Below are positions 26,022 to 36,250 of a stretch of 40,370 nucleotides of DNA, one piece after another. Source of the stretch: an uncultured Phocaeicola sp. (lineage in GTDB: Bacteria; Bacteroidota; Bacteroidia; Bacteroidales; Bacteroidaceae); NCBI GenBank assembly GCA_947626525.1, contig CANQSM010000021.1:1-40370 (forward strand). Reading direction: 5' to 3'. How positions within the stretch are numbered: position 1 is the first letter of the stretch; each line of letters opens with the position of its first letter. A program made the translations under genes and the position numbers. A model generated the notes under the pieces. It made no database searches. It was not told the DNA's origin and saw only the letters and a list, made by a program, of their open reading frames with translations.

Positions 26022-27824
26022 TCAATAACCCGGATTCTGGAATGTATCGCCATTAGAAAGAGCTGCCGTATAGGTGGTCGAAATAGGACGCAACGCATAT
26101 TCCGGCTTAAAATAATCGGCAACTTCCGGACGGGTTTCCTGCAAATAAGTTTTATCCTTGAACATTCCCGTACGTTTCAAATCATAGAACCGGCAATATT
26201 CACCGCACAATTCACGGGCTCTTTCGTCCAATACGGTACGAATGGTAGCCGCTCCTGTCAACAGTTTCGCTCCGGCGCGTTCACGTACCTTATTGATATA
26301 ACTCATGGCATTGGCTCCGCCATTCAAGTAAATATCCAATTCGGCCGCAATCAGATAAATCTCAGACATACGCATCATAAACGTTCCGTTCAAATTACCA
26401 TTACGCCTGCTACCTGCATTCACCACATAATATTGACCGCTGTTATGCTTGTTCAATGAAGGGAACAGATAACGTAACTGACTTTCCACTCCATTATACG
26501 TCATCTTGATACGTTTATTGGCATCGTCATACACGTCCGCATAATCAATCAGCACATAGTTGGAAATAGCCTTGTTGGCAATTTCCGTCGCATAGTCCTC
26601 ATCTTGTGGCATCACAAACTTAATAGCCAAATCTCCCACGCCAATTTCTTGGCCGAGTATCGAATTACTTTTCCCATAATTCGTTATATCACCCTCTGTC
26701 CAAGTGTATGCCTGATTCGCATTCCATTGCGTATTAAACCAAGCATGAAAACGAGGATCCAAGTTGCCGTCATTATCGCTTTGATACAATGCCAGCAAGT
26801 GCTGGGTCGGCATGAAATATCCCTCCGGTCCACCAGACTCCCAAGAGGTACGGGATTCCTGATTGTCAGTTCTTGCCCCAAAACGGCTCAACGAACAAAG
26901 GAAGCACTCGTTATTACGGTTCGTACGATAATTACCATTACTTGAGCCATGGCCTGACGCACCGGTAATCCAACGATGTTTCCATAAGGCTTCTTTATTG
27001 TTGAAATTGTTCTCTTCCGCAAACACATCGGCTACATTGGGATACATATAGGCTCCATATGAGCCTCCACCACCCTCACAATCAGCGATCAACATGCGGG
27101 AAACCTCCAAGCCTCTCGCCAAAAAATCATCCGTATACTGGCGGCTTTGCAAACAGGCTTTCGCTAAAAATCCCAGTGCGGACTTCTTTGTAGGAGTCGT
27201 AGTCGTTTCATCCGTTCCTTTCGGCAACCATTCTACAGCATACTCAAGGTCGGGAATGATGATTTCCCGATATATAGTCAGCGGGTCGGTCCTTTCCGGC
27301 GCATAGTTGGCCGTATTTTGCGGTTCCGTAATCATCACCACACCACCAAACTGTTCCACCAGATGATAATAATAGACCGCACGCATAAAACGAGCCTCCG
27401 CCACTTTTGCGTTCAACTCAGCCTCGGTATAAAAAGAAGAGGCATATTGGACATCCGCGATAGCAATGTTACATGCCCCGATGCCATCATAGGCTCCGTT
27501 CCAACATTCATTGGTAAACGTTGTATTCGGAGACGTACCCGCAAAGAACCAAAACCATTCGGTGTACGACGTACTCAAATTTCCATTGTTTGTCCACAAA
27601 TCACTGTCTCCTTCACTCAAAGACATCCAGTTCATAGAACCATAATAATAACGCTCCATGCCAAAATAGCATTGGTTTATCAGGCTCTCATATCCTTCAG
27701 GCGAATTGGCCGCAAGATTTTCCAGCGTAAAGCCTCCGGGATTGTGCTCCTCCAATGAACACGACTGAAGCAACCCAAAGGAAGCAAGCACAGAAATCGC
27801 TAATATGTTTTTTATCTTATTCAT
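26022..27824 (-). CDS. SusD/RagB-family nutrient-binding lipoprotein
   Basis: The 600-residue surface lipoprotein has a lipidation site in LLQSC (Cys22) and the helical SusD fold: the N-terminal ESLINQCYFGMERYYYGSMNW, a tetratricopeptide-like region with AEARFMRAVYYYHLVEQFGGV at about 140-165, and a C-terminal RMSEIYLIAAELDIYLNGGANAM, then LDERARELCGEYCRFYDLKRTG. SusD proteins form the lid of the SusC transporter and bind glycans or other nutrients. It starts 14 bp after susC ends. The substrate cannot be read from the sequence, and no glycoside hydrolase accompanies the pair. Confidence 0.95.
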   Translation of the reverse strand: MNKIKNILAISVLASFGLLQSCSLEEHNPGGFTLENLAANSPEGYESLINQCYFGMERYYYGSMNWMSLSEGDSDLWTNNGNLSTSYTEWFWFFAGTSPNTTFTNECWNGAYDGIGACNIAIADVQYASSFYTEAELNAKVAEARFMRAVYYYHLVEQFGGVVMITEPQNTANYAPERTDPLTIYREIIIPDLEYAVEWLPKGTDETTTTPTKKSALGFLAKACLQSRQYTDDFLARGLEVSRMLIADCEGGGGSYGAYMYPNVADVFAEENNFNNKEALWKHRWITGASGHGSSNGNYRTNRNNECFLCSLSRFGARTDNQESRTSWESGGPEGYFMPTQHLLALYQSDNDGNLDPRFHAWFNTQWNANQAYTWTEGDITNYGKSNSILGQEIGVGDLAIKFVMPQDEDYATEIANKAISNYVLIDYADVYDDANKRIKMTYNGVESQLRYLFPSLNKHNSGQYYVVNAGSRRNGNLNGTFMMRMSEIYLIAAELDIYLNGGANAMSYINKVRERAGAKLLTGAATIRTVLDERARELCGEYCRFYDLKRTGMFKDKTYLQETRPEVADYFKPEYALRPISTTYTAALSNGDTFQNPGY

Positions 27825-27838
27825 AATGTTGCTCTTAA

Positions 27839-30800
27839 TTAGAAAGTAATGTTTACACCAAATACGAATTGCTTATAAGTCGGGAACGCGTCAGACCCTC
27901 CTGTCTCCGGGTCGGTATCTTTCAACTTAGAATCTTTCGCAAAAATAAACGGATTGTATGCGGTTACATAGAAACGGCATTTTTCCATCAACGCATGTTG
28001 CGTAAGCGACTTCGGAAGCGTATATCCCAAAGTGATATTCTTGATTTTGATAAATGAACCGTCCACTACCGACAAAGCCGAATAAACGGCCGACTGTTTA
28101 TTGCCAGAGCCCGGACGGGGATAGTACGCACCTTGGTTTTCTTCCGTCCAATAATCCACTCCCGACAGTTGATTGGTGGTGATGTCATCCGACTTGCCTG
28201 TATACCTGCCCAACAAGTCGCTGCTGATGGTTTGTCCGTAACGTGCCATAGCAAAGACTGAAAGGTCGAAGCCTTTGTATGTAAACGTGTTGTTCAAACC
28301 AATCACCCAATCCGGATTGCTGTGTCCCAACACCTGACGGTCACTCTCGCTGTATGTATGTATCCCGTTATCAGAAACACCATCCACCTCTTTCGGCAGG
28401 GTCTCTATCTTGATGAAGCCCGGTTCCACACCGTAAGCGTCCAAGGTGGATTGCGGAGTATCCGAACGCCATAGTCCGGCATATTTATAACCATAAATCG
28501 ATTTGATAGGTTGTCCCACAAACAAACTTTCGGCGATAATATCACCCTCGGGCAGTTCTTCTATCTTCTCCTTACTCCAAGTCAGGGAGAGAGTGCTGTC
28601 CCATGTAAAGTCTTTCGAACGCATATTATGCGAATTGATGGTAGCTTCGATACCATGGTTACTGGTTTTCGCCAAGTTTTGCCAGCTTCTCAAAGGGGAA
28701 CCCCATCCGGTATTACCCGATGTAATCGGCAACGTCCGTTGATAAAGCAAACCTTTTGTCGTTGTATTGAACCATTCCAAAGAGCCATCCAGACGATTAT
28801 TGAACAGGCCGAAGTCCAAGCCGACATTCCAGTTATAAGACTTCTCCCATGTAATGCTGCCACCATAGGTTCCCGTATATTGCGCAAACGGAACAATGGC
28901 TCCATCTTTCGATATACCACTTGCAGTATAATAATAAGCCTGTGTCATTGTAGCATAAGCTCCCATACCGCCTGCATTTCCGGTAATACCGTATCCGACA
29001 CGAAACTTCAAATTGCTCAACCAATCTTTCGTATTCTCCATGAATCCTTCATCGGATATACGCCATGCCAAGGCCGCTGCCGGGAAAGCCTCCCACTTCT
29101 CACCGTCCGAGAACCAGGACACACCGTCCCAACGATTCGAGAAAGTAAACAAATACTTTCCTTTATATGAATAATTGAAACGCACGGCATAACTCATCTT
29201 CTGAGTTTGCGAATAATCGGAATAAACATAAGGATTGGAAGTAGACAACAGGCGATACCATTGCCATACATCCAACTGCTGATTGTTACCGGCCGCCGTA
29301 TTGCTTTCATTGGTAGTTTTCGTCCATGAGGTGATTCCCTGCAATGTGAAATCATGGTCTTCGGCAATCTTTGTATTATATGAAAGAACATTTTCCCACG
29401 TATACCCCCATGCATACGTATTCGTTGCGGAAGCATGATTGCCACTGGCATAAGAGGGGCGATTCGCTGAAGCCTCGTTTCCCCAATATTGTCCCTGCCG
29501 GGCATTGCTCAGTGTAGCGCTGAGTTGGGAACGGAAGTTCAACCCTTTCAACGGAGTCAGTTCCAAATAACCGTTCACATTGACATAAGTAGAGCGCGTA
29601 TTGTTCGCGTATTGGTCAAGGATAAAATCTCCCAAGGGAGTATACAGCCCGGGAAGATATTCATACTTTATATTTCCCAATTCATCGTACACGTCACCCA
29701 ACGGGAAAGAGGTCAAAGCTTTGGTAAATGTATTCTTTACTCCCTGATCACGGTCCTGATAAGTCAAATTGGATGTAAAGCCCACTTTTGCCCAGTCAAA
29801 CACTTGCTGGTCTATATTCAAACGCAAGGCATATTTCTCCAACTCGTCGTTATCCAGCAAACCGGTTTCTTTGCTATATGAAGTCGATGCAAAGATTTTT
29901 GTTTTCTCATTACCGCCCGATACCGACAAGCTATACTTCTGAGTAGTAGCCGTATTACCTGCCACCTGGTCCACCCAATCAATCCATTTGCCTTGGTTGT
30001 AGGCTGCCAGATAATCCGGATTTCCAAACAGGGAAGCCATCTCGGCAGGATACTCTCCATGCGAATACTTATAAGCCTCGCGCTGATAATTCACCCATTC
30101 ATCTCCCACCATTCCATGCGTATAATTGGCATCGCCGCTGAATCCGTAATACGCATCGAAGTTCACGGTAGCCTTGCCTTCCTTCCCTCGCTTGGTGGTG
30201 ATAATGACTACGCCATTGGCTCCGGCTGAACCGTAGATAGCTGTAGAAGACGCATCTTTCAATACGTCCACACTTTCGATATCGGACGGATTGATTTGAC
30301 TGTAACTGCCGGGAATGCCATCGATAATGAACAGAGGCTCGTTGCTGCCATAGATAGAACGCGAACCACGCAACAAAATTTCCACATCTTCGCCTACCTG
30401 GCCACTGGTTTTGGTAATATCCATACCCGCAATTTTTCCTTGCAAGGCTTCCATCACGTTATTGGTAGGAGCAATCACCACATCGGCATTCTTCATGGAA
30501 GTTACCGCACCCGTCAAATCACGTTTCTTTACAGTTCCGTAACCCACAACCACCACTTCGTCCAGCAGCTGGTTGTCAGGGTGCAATTGCACGGTCAAAT
30601 TGCGTTGGTTGCCTACTTCAACATTTTGAGTCTGATAGCCAATGTAAGAAATGATTAATGTCGCATTGGCTGATACGGAGAGAGAGAATTTTCCATCGAA
30701 GTCAGTAATGGTACCGGTCGTGGTTCCTTTTACTTGAACGGACACTCCGATTAGCGGTTCACCGGTTTCATCAAGCACCGTACCGGTCACGGTCTTTGTT

Positions 30801-30966
30801 TGGTTTATTACTTGGGAATTAGCGGATTTTACCCCCCCCCCCCAGACGGGGTTTCAGCCATCATCGGACAAGCGAATGACATCATCGCTGCCGACAATCC
30901 CCAGACAAGGAAACTACGTCCTCCTGCGCTTGTCAAAAAGTGCACTGTCTTTTGATTCTTTTTCAT
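27839..30966 (-). CDS. SusC-family TonB-dependent receptor, frame-interrupted by a poly-G tract
   Basis: The natural start is the ATG at 30966, which opens a typical signal peptide (MKKNQKTVHFLTSAGG..., cut near Ala37 in PMMA-E). After codon 41 comes a run of 12 G and an immediate TAA (codon 46). The rest of the receptor is in another frame, open from just upstream of the run to 27839. In that frame, counted from a GTG at 30790, there is a carboxypeptidase-regulatory-like domain (1-70), a TonB-box-like DEVVVVGYG (77-85), a plug (about 95-200, with VDVLKDASSTAIYGSAGANG) and a full barrel ending in FGVNITF. Ten or 13 G would join the frames into about 1041 or 1042 residues. No other damage is visible. 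It is either phase-off or an assembly error. Confidence 0.9.
30832..30843 (-). repeat. Homopolymeric G12 tract inside susC (C12 on the plus strand)
   Basis: Twelve consecutive C on the plus strand encode glycine codons just after the predicted signal-peptide cleavage site of the SusC protein. From the ATG at 30966 to the GTG at 30790 is 176 nt, two more than a multiple of three. Losing two bases or gaining one restores the frame; 11 or 12 bases do not. I saw no comparable G/C homopolymer elsewhere in the window. Confidence 0.95.
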
Positions 30967-31012
30967 GGTTAGTAAAATATTAGTCTAAACGGTGTATTTC
31001 TTACACACTTTG

Positions 31013-31045
31013 CAAAGATATATAAAGGAATTTAAATTGCGCAAC
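31013..31045 (-). promoter_or_regulatory. Promoter of the susC-susD operon
   Basis: On the minus strand, -7 element TATCTTTG (31013-31020) lies 21 bp from GTTG (31042-31045), a near match to the -33 TTTG. Transcription would start near 31006, about 40 bp before the ATG at 30966. This places the natural ATG and its signal peptide within the transcribed region. Confidence 0.6.
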
Positions 31046-31283
31046 TTTCTTAAATAAAAAAATCCAACTTTTATAAATCAAGTTCCAAATAACAGACTTT
31101 TTCCTCAGAGTTTAAAATTACAGAGATGTATTGTTGACGGATGATTTTTGCATGGAATTTGCGTTGCAACAAGCCCGACCGCATAAGCGATGCCGGGATC
31201 AGAGCTGTTCTTGTCCTGTTTCATTCCGGCGGTTTCCGCAAAGGAAAGAAAATGTAAGCCAAAACTCTTAAGAAGCTCCGCCG

Positions 31284-31341
31284 AAACTGTCTGAGTTTTC
31301 CGAAACTTTCTTAAGAATCTTTCTGAAAACTCCGACAGTTT
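31284..31341. repeat. Long inverted repeat between leuB and the susC promoter
   Basis: Arms 31284-31300 and 31325-31341 are 17-bp complements with one mismatch, around a 24-nt loop that itself contains TTCTTAAGAA. It lies 65 bp after the leuB stop. Lacking a T-run in either direction, it is not a standard terminator. It may act as an RNA structure ending the leu transcript or as a protein site upstream of susC. The rest of 30967-31406 shows only the promoter. Confidence 0.6.
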
Positions 31342-31406
31342 TTCCGCTCCTTTCCTATATCCGTTATAGAGTACATTTTATCATCTTCACTGCCACAAAG
31401 AGCAAA

Positions 31407-32471
31407 TCAGGCCTTCCGTATGTATTCAACAATCCAAGCTCCCACTTCCGATGTTGAACAGGCTTTCTCACCCTCAACTTGTATATCACCTGTACGCGCA
31501 TTGGCATCCAACGAAGCATCGACTGCCCGACGAATCAACGCTCCTTCCTCTTTGGCATCAAAATATTCGAAAAGCATGGCTACGGACAGAATCTGCGCCA
31601 ACGGATTGGCGATATTCAATCCTTTAGCCTGAGGCCAGGAACCATGAATAGGCTCAAATACCGGAGTGCTCTCTCCCGTGGAAGCCGAAGGCAACAGTCC
31701 CATAGAACCACTGATGCAGGAACCTTCGTCAGTCAGGATATCGCCAAAGGTATTCTCTGTCACCATGACATCGAAGAAACGAGGCTCTTGAATCATGCGC
31801 ATGGCCGCATTGTCCACGTACATGTAGTCGGTGGCAACTTCCGGATAAGCCGGAGCCATCTCTTGTGCTATCTGGCGCCACAAACGACTGGAAGCAAGCA
31901 CATTGGCCTTATCCACCACCGTCAGATGTTTGTTACGCTTCATGGCATACTCAAAGCCTACCTTCAGAATCCGCTCAATCTCCGGACGAGTATACAGGTT
32001 CGTATCGTAAGCCTTGTCGTTATCCTGATACTTTTCACCAAAGTACATGCCTCCTGTCAGTTCGCGAATACAAAGGAAATCGGCCCCTTCCACTATATCG
32101 GCACGAAGCGGGGATTTGTGCAACAAGCATTTAAAAGTCTGTACCGGACGGATATTGGCAAACAGGCCTAATTTCTTACGCATAGCCAACAGCCCTTGTT
32201 CCGGACGTACTTTTGCCGTGGGGTCGTTATCAAACTTCGGGTCTCCCACGGCCGAGAACAACACAGCGTCCGCTTTTCTACACGCCTCAAACGTAGCCTC
32301 CGGAAACGGGTCACCCACTTTATCAATGGCGTCCGCCCCACAAATGGCGTACTCATAGCTTACCTTATGACCAAACTTTTCGCATACGGCACTCATCACC
32401 CCCACGCCCTGTACAGAGATTTCCGGTCCGATACCGTCACCGGGCAATACAGCAATTTTAAACTCTTTCAT
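31407..32471 (-). CDS. leuB: 3-isopropylmalate dehydrogenase
   Basis: The 354-residue enzyme oxidises and decarboxylates 3-isopropylmalate in leucine synthesis, using NAD. Signatures are [12 protein letters not shown] at the start, [12 protein letters not shown], the catalytic [15 protein letters not shown], and [20 protein letters not shown] with the metal-binding aspartates. It is the last gene of the operon, 100 bp after the leuA/cimA-like gene. A LeuB in an operon with a citramalate synthase may also act on 3-methylmalate, but this cannot be judged here. Confidence 0.95.
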   Translation of the reverse strand: MKEFKIAVLPGDGIGPEISVQGVGVMSAVCEKFGHKVSYEYAICGADAIDKVGDPFPEATFEACRKADAVLFSAVGDPKFDNDPTAKVRPEQGLLAMRKKLGLFANIRPVQTFKCLLHKSPLRADIVEGADFLCIRELTGGMYFGEKYQDNDKAYDTNLYTRPEIERILKVGFEYAMKRNKHLTVVDKANVLASSRLWRQIAQEMAPAYPEVATDYMYVDNAAMRMIQEPRFFDVMVTENTFGDILTDEGSCISGSMGLLPSASTGESTPVFEPIHGSWPQAKGLNIANPLAQILSVAMLFEYFDAKEEGALIRRAVDASLDANARTGDIQVEGEKACSTSEVGAWIVEYIRKA

Positions 32472-32571
32472 CTTTATTTCTTTCCTTTCTTAATTAATAA
32501 CTTTCTATCTTTTGTGCCTGTGGATAAGCGCAGACCTTCGCCACGGTTTATTCTGCCTTGAATGGAAACTA

Positions 32572-34125
32572 TCATTCCTGTTCCACGCACGTTTCATAAT
32601 CCTTTTCTATCATATTCAACATTTTGATAGTTGCCTTAATGGCAGCCTCCGTCTGGTCGGCATCCAGACCGCGCGTGCGGAACTCCCTTCCCTCAAAGCT
32701 CCATGTGATAACCGTCTGCACGAAAGCATCGGTACGTCCACCCGGAGGAATTGTCACCGCATAATTGACCAGCATCGGGAACTTACGACCAAGTGTGACC
32801 TTATACACTTTGCGCAACGCCCGTACGAAAGCGTCATACTGTCCGTCTCCACTTGAGTTTTCCTCGTATTCCTTGTCGTTGATGGATATCTTGATGGTGG
32901 CCACGGGCTTCAATCCTTTCGACAGGGTGACAAAATAGCTTTTCAGCACCACGCTCTCGCCCGGCGCATTATGTTTCAGCACATCGGAAACGATGTAAGG
33001 CAAATCTTCCGGAGTAACCAGTTCTTTCTTGTCGCCCAGCTCGATGATACGTTCCGTCACCCTCTTCATGGATTCCTCGTCCAGCTCCAGCCCCAAGTCT
33101 TCCAGATTCTTGCGAATGTTGGCCTTGCCACTGGTCTTACCCAATGCATACTCCCGCTTACGCCCAAAACGTTCAGGCAACAAATCGTTGCAATAGAGGT
33201 TATTCTTATTATCCCCATCGGCATGCACACCCGCCACTTGGGTAAACACGTTCTCACCTACAATGGGTTTATTACTCGGAATCATTACTCCTGAATACGA
33301 CTCTACCATACGGCTCACATTGTTCAGCTTTTCCTCATTGATATTGGTTTGGGCATTGAAGTGGTCCTTCAGAATGGCCTGCACACTGGCCAAGGGGGCA
33401 TTGCCAGCACGCTCGCCCAGCCCGTTGATGGTGGTATGCAAACCTTTTGCCCCGCTCAGCACGGCTGCCAACACATTGCTTACAGCCAAATCATAATCAT
33501 TGTGCGCATGAAAATCAAAATGCTTATCGGGATAACGTTTCAGCATTTTACGGAAGTACTCGATGACCTGCAACGGATTCAGGATTCCCAATGTATCGGG
33601 CAGCATATATCGCCTGATATTTGTATCCCGCATCCCGTCCATCAACTGGAATACATAGTCCGGAGAGTCTTTCATCCCACTGCTCCAGTCCTCCAGATAG
33701 ACATTGACCGAGATACCCATTTCATCGGCCAAGGCCACTACTTCGCAAATATCCCGGATATGCTCTTCCGGAGTCTTCTTCAATTGCTGGGTACAATGTT
33801 TCAAAGAGCCTTTCGCCAGCAGGTTGATGACCCGGCCGCCCGCACGCCGAATCCACTCCAGCGAAGTGTGCCCGTCCACAAAGCCAAGCACCTCCACCCT
33901 GTCCAGCAGATTGCGCCTTGCCGCCCAATCGCATATCATCCGCACCGCTTCGAATTCGCCATCGGACACACGGGCCGATGCCACTTCTACCCGATCGGCT
34001 TTCAGGTCTTCCAACAGCAAACGGGCTATCATCAATTTCTCATGCGGCACAAACGACACTCCGCTGGTTTGCTCTCCGTCGCGAAGGGTTGTGTCCATGA
34101 TTTCTATCTTGACGCTTCTTCCCAT
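32572..34125 (-). CDS. Second 2-isopropylmalate synthase-like protein, possibly citramalate synthase
   Basis: The start at 34125 overlaps leuD by 22 bp and gives 517 residues; an ATG at 34098 ([10 protein letters not shown]) is an alternative. The TIM-barrel domain (about 1-290) has [14 protein letters not shown], the metal-site HFDFHAHNDYDLAV, and NGLGERAGNAPLASVQ. A C-terminal regulatory domain (about 390-517) includes the GDGQYDAFVRALRK segment. It belongs to the DRE-TIM metallolyase family but differs clearly from the LeuA encoded at 36251-37747. Lying among leuC, leuD and leuB, which can also process citramalate, it may be a CimA making the isoleucine precursor. This is an inference from context. 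Confidence 0.85.
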   Translation of the reverse strand: MGRSVKIEIMDTTLRDGEQTSGVSFVPHEKLMIARLLLEDLKADRVEVASARVSDGEFEAVRMICDWAARRNLLDRVEVLGFVDGHTSLEWIRRAGGRVINLLAKGSLKHCTQQLKKTPEEHIRDICEVVALADEMGISVNVYLEDWSSGMKDSPDYVFQLMDGMRDTNIRRYMLPDTLGILNPLQVIEYFRKMLKRYPDKHFDFHAHNDYDLAVSNVLAAVLSGAKGLHTTINGLGERAGNAPLASVQAILKDHFNAQTNINEEKLNNVSRMVESYSGVMIPSNKPIVGENVFTQVAGVHADGDNKNNLYCNDLLPERFGRKREYALGKTSGKANIRKNLEDLGLELDEESMKRVTERIIELGDKKELVTPEDLPYIVSDVLKHNAPGESVVLKSYFVTLSKGLKPVATIKISINDKEYEENSSGDGQYDAFVRALRKVYKVTLGRKFPMLVNYAVTIPPGGRTDAFVQTVITWSFEGREFRTRGLDADQTEAAIKATIKMLNMIEKDYETCVEQE

Positions 34126-34700
34126 GCTTCTATCTTGTCTTTGTTTGTCAGCAAGAAATCGATATCGTCCAACCCGTTCATCAGGCAATGTTTCTTGTAT
34201 CCGTTAATCTCAAAATGTTCACTTTTACCGGTAGCCTTATTGGTAATGGTCTGCTCCGGAAGGTTGACTTCCACTTCCATTTTGGGATTTTCCTTAATGG
34301 AAGCAAACAGTTCGGCAAGGAACGGTTCACTGACGACTACCGGCAACACGAAGTTGTTCAATTCATTGTTCTTATGGATATCGGCAAAGAAACTGGAGAC
34401 CACTACCCGGAAACCGTATCCGGCAATGGCCCATGCCGCATGCTCACGACTCGAACCGGAACCGAAATTCTTCCCGGCCACCAGAATCTGCCCGCTATAC
34501 GTCGGGTCATTCAACACAAAGTCTTTATTCAAGGAACCGTCGGCATGATAACGCCAGTCGCGAAATAAGTTATCACCAAAGAATTTTTCTTCGCGGGTCG
34601 TAGCTTTCAGAAAACGTGCAGGAATAATCTGGTCGGTATCCACATTTTCCAAAGGAAGAGGCACGCAGGTACTCGTTATTATATCAAATTTCTGTTTCAT
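34104..34700 (-). CDS. leuD: 3-isopropylmalate dehydratase small subunit
   Basis: The 198-residue swivel-domain subunit partners LeuC to isomerise 2- to 3-isopropylmalate. Motifs are PLPLENVDTDQIIPARFLK near the start, VAGKNFGSGSSREHAAWAI, and GFRVVVSSFFADIHKNNELN. Its stop overlaps the following leuA/cimA-like gene. leuC ends 131 bp upstream; that gap holds only a weak 6-bp hairpin with no T-run. Confidence 0.95.
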   Translation of the reverse strand: MKQKFDIITSTCVPLPLENVDTDQIIPARFLKATTREEKFFGDNLFRDWRYHADGSLNKDFVLNDPTYSGQILVAGKNFGSGSSREHAAWAIAGYGFRVVVSSFFADIHKNNELNNFVLPVVVSEPFLAELFASIKENPKMEVEVNLPEQTITNKATGKSEHFEINGYKKHCLMNGLDDIDFLLTNKDKIEAWEEASR

Positions 34701-34831
34701 TGTATCATTCTGTTTTATTTAAAGGTGGTCCTATCCATTACCACCGGTTTTTTATTTTCAAATGAGGACGATGCGAACAACCGGAGCGACAACTCTCAAA
34801 AAGCCCGACCGGTCAATGCGGGAATCATCGG

Positions 34832-36229
34832 TTACAGAAGCGTCCTCGGATCCGTAATCACTCCTGTCACCGCCGCTGCCGCCGCTACCAACGGACTGGC
34901 AAGCATCGTACGGGCTCCCGGTCCCTGACGGCCTTCGAAGTTACGGTTACTGGTAGATACCGAATACTTCCCGGCAGGTATTTTATCATCGTTCATCGCC
35001 AGACAAGCAGAACATCCGGGCTGACGGATTTCAAAACCTGCCTCTTCCAGCACCTTGTCCAGGCCTTCTTCACGAATCTGTGCGTCAACCATCCATGAGC
35101 CCGGCACCAACCACGCCACGACGTGTTCCGCTTTCCTGCGTCCTTTCGCTATCGATGCAAACGCCCGGAAGTCTTCAATCCGTCCATTCGTACAAGCTCC
35201 TAAAAAGACATAGTCTATTTTCTTTCCAAGCAACGACTCTCCAGGCCGGAATCCCATATAATCCAGCGATTTAGTGTAAGAGATTTTAGCTTGTTCACTC
35301 ATTCCTTCCATCATCGGCACAGACTGCGTAATGCCCATGCCCATACCCGGATTGGTTCCATACGTAATCATAGGCTCTATATCTGCCGCATCAAACTGCA
35401 CTTCCTTATCAAATACGGCATCCTCATCGCTTTTCAACGTTTTCCAATAGGCTACCGCCTTGTCCCAAGCTTCTCCTTTCGGAGCATGCTCACGACCTTT
35501 TATATAGGCAAACGTCGTCTCATCCGGAGCCACCATACCGCCTCGTGCTCCCATCTCAATCGACAAATTGCATAAAGTGAGCCGTCCTTCCATGGTCAAA
35601 TTGCGCACAACCGCTCCGGCATACTCCACGAAATAGCCCGTCGCACCGCTGGTCGTCATCTTCGACATCATATAAAGGGCCACATCTTTCGCCGTAACGC
35701 CCTTTTTCAGCTCTCCTTCAATACGGATACGCATTGTTTTCGGACGAGCCTGCAAAATACATTGGGAAGCTAAAACCATTTCCACCTCACTCGTACCGAT
35801 ACCAAAAGCTACTGCTCCCATTGCACCGTGAGTCGAAGTATGCGAATCACCGCAAACGATGGTCATCCCCGGCAAAGTCAAGCCTCTTTCCGGACCAACC
35901 ACATGAATGATACCATTTCGCTTGTCCATCATCCCAAAATGCTCCAGCCCAAAATCAGCCGCATTCTTGGCCAAAGTATCCACTTGTGTACGAGATACCG
36001 GATCCTCAATGGGCTTGTCCTGGTCGTGAGTGGGAGTATTGTGGTCGGGCATACAATAAATATGGTCCGGCCGGAAACACTTCAATCCCCGAGCACGCAT
36101 TCCGGCAAAAGCCTGAGGGCTGGTTACTTCATGACAGTACAGCCTGTCAATGTAAAGCTGGGTAGGGCCGTCTTCCACATTCTGTACCACATGGGCGTCC
36201 CAAATCTTATCAAATAATGTATTTGCCAT
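34832..36229 (-). CDS. leuC: 3-isopropylmalate dehydratase large subunit
   Basis: The 465-residue aconitase-family subunit carries the [4Fe-4S] cluster, with ligands Cys346 (in [12 protein letters not shown]) and Cys406 and Cys409 (in [12 protein letters not shown]). It also shows [12 protein letters not shown] and [21 protein letters not shown], both typical of LeuC. Length is standard. It follows leuA after 21 bp in the leucine operon and works with the LeuD encoded downstream. Confidence 0.96.
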   Translation of the reverse strand: MANTLFDKIWDAHVVQNVEDGPTQLYIDRLYCHEVTSPQAFAGMRARGLKCFRPDHIYCMPDHNTPTHDQDKPIEDPVSRTQVDTLAKNAADFGLEHFGMMDKRNGIIHVVGPERGLTLPGMTIVCGDSHTSTHGAMGAVAFGIGTSEVEMVLASQCILQARPKTMRIRIEGELKKGVTAKDVALYMMSKMTTSGATGYFVEYAGAVVRNLTMEGRLTLCNLSIEMGARGGMVAPDETTFAYIKGREHAPKGEAWDKAVAYWKTLKSDEDAVFDKEVQFDAADIEPMITYGTNPGMGMGITQSVPMMEGMSEQAKISYTKSLDYMGFRPGESLLGKKIDYVFLGACTNGRIEDFRAFASIAKGRRKAEHVVAWLVPGSWMVDAQIREEGLDKVLEEAGFEIRQPGCSACLAMNDDKIPAGKYSVSTSNRNFEGRQGPGARTMLASPLVAAAAAVTGVITDPRTLL

Positions 36230-36250
36230 TTCTTTCTATTTTAATCCCAA

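Noticed and set aside
34126-34188. N-terminal extension of the leuA/cimA-like protein (start at 34188)
   Set aside because: It overlaps leuD by 85 bp and adds residues with no counterpart before the DTTLRDGEQ motif.
34724-34745. Hairpin GGTGGT/ACCACC between leuC and leuD
   Set aside because: The stem is only 6 bp and no T-run follows, so I do not call a terminator or a new operon boundary.
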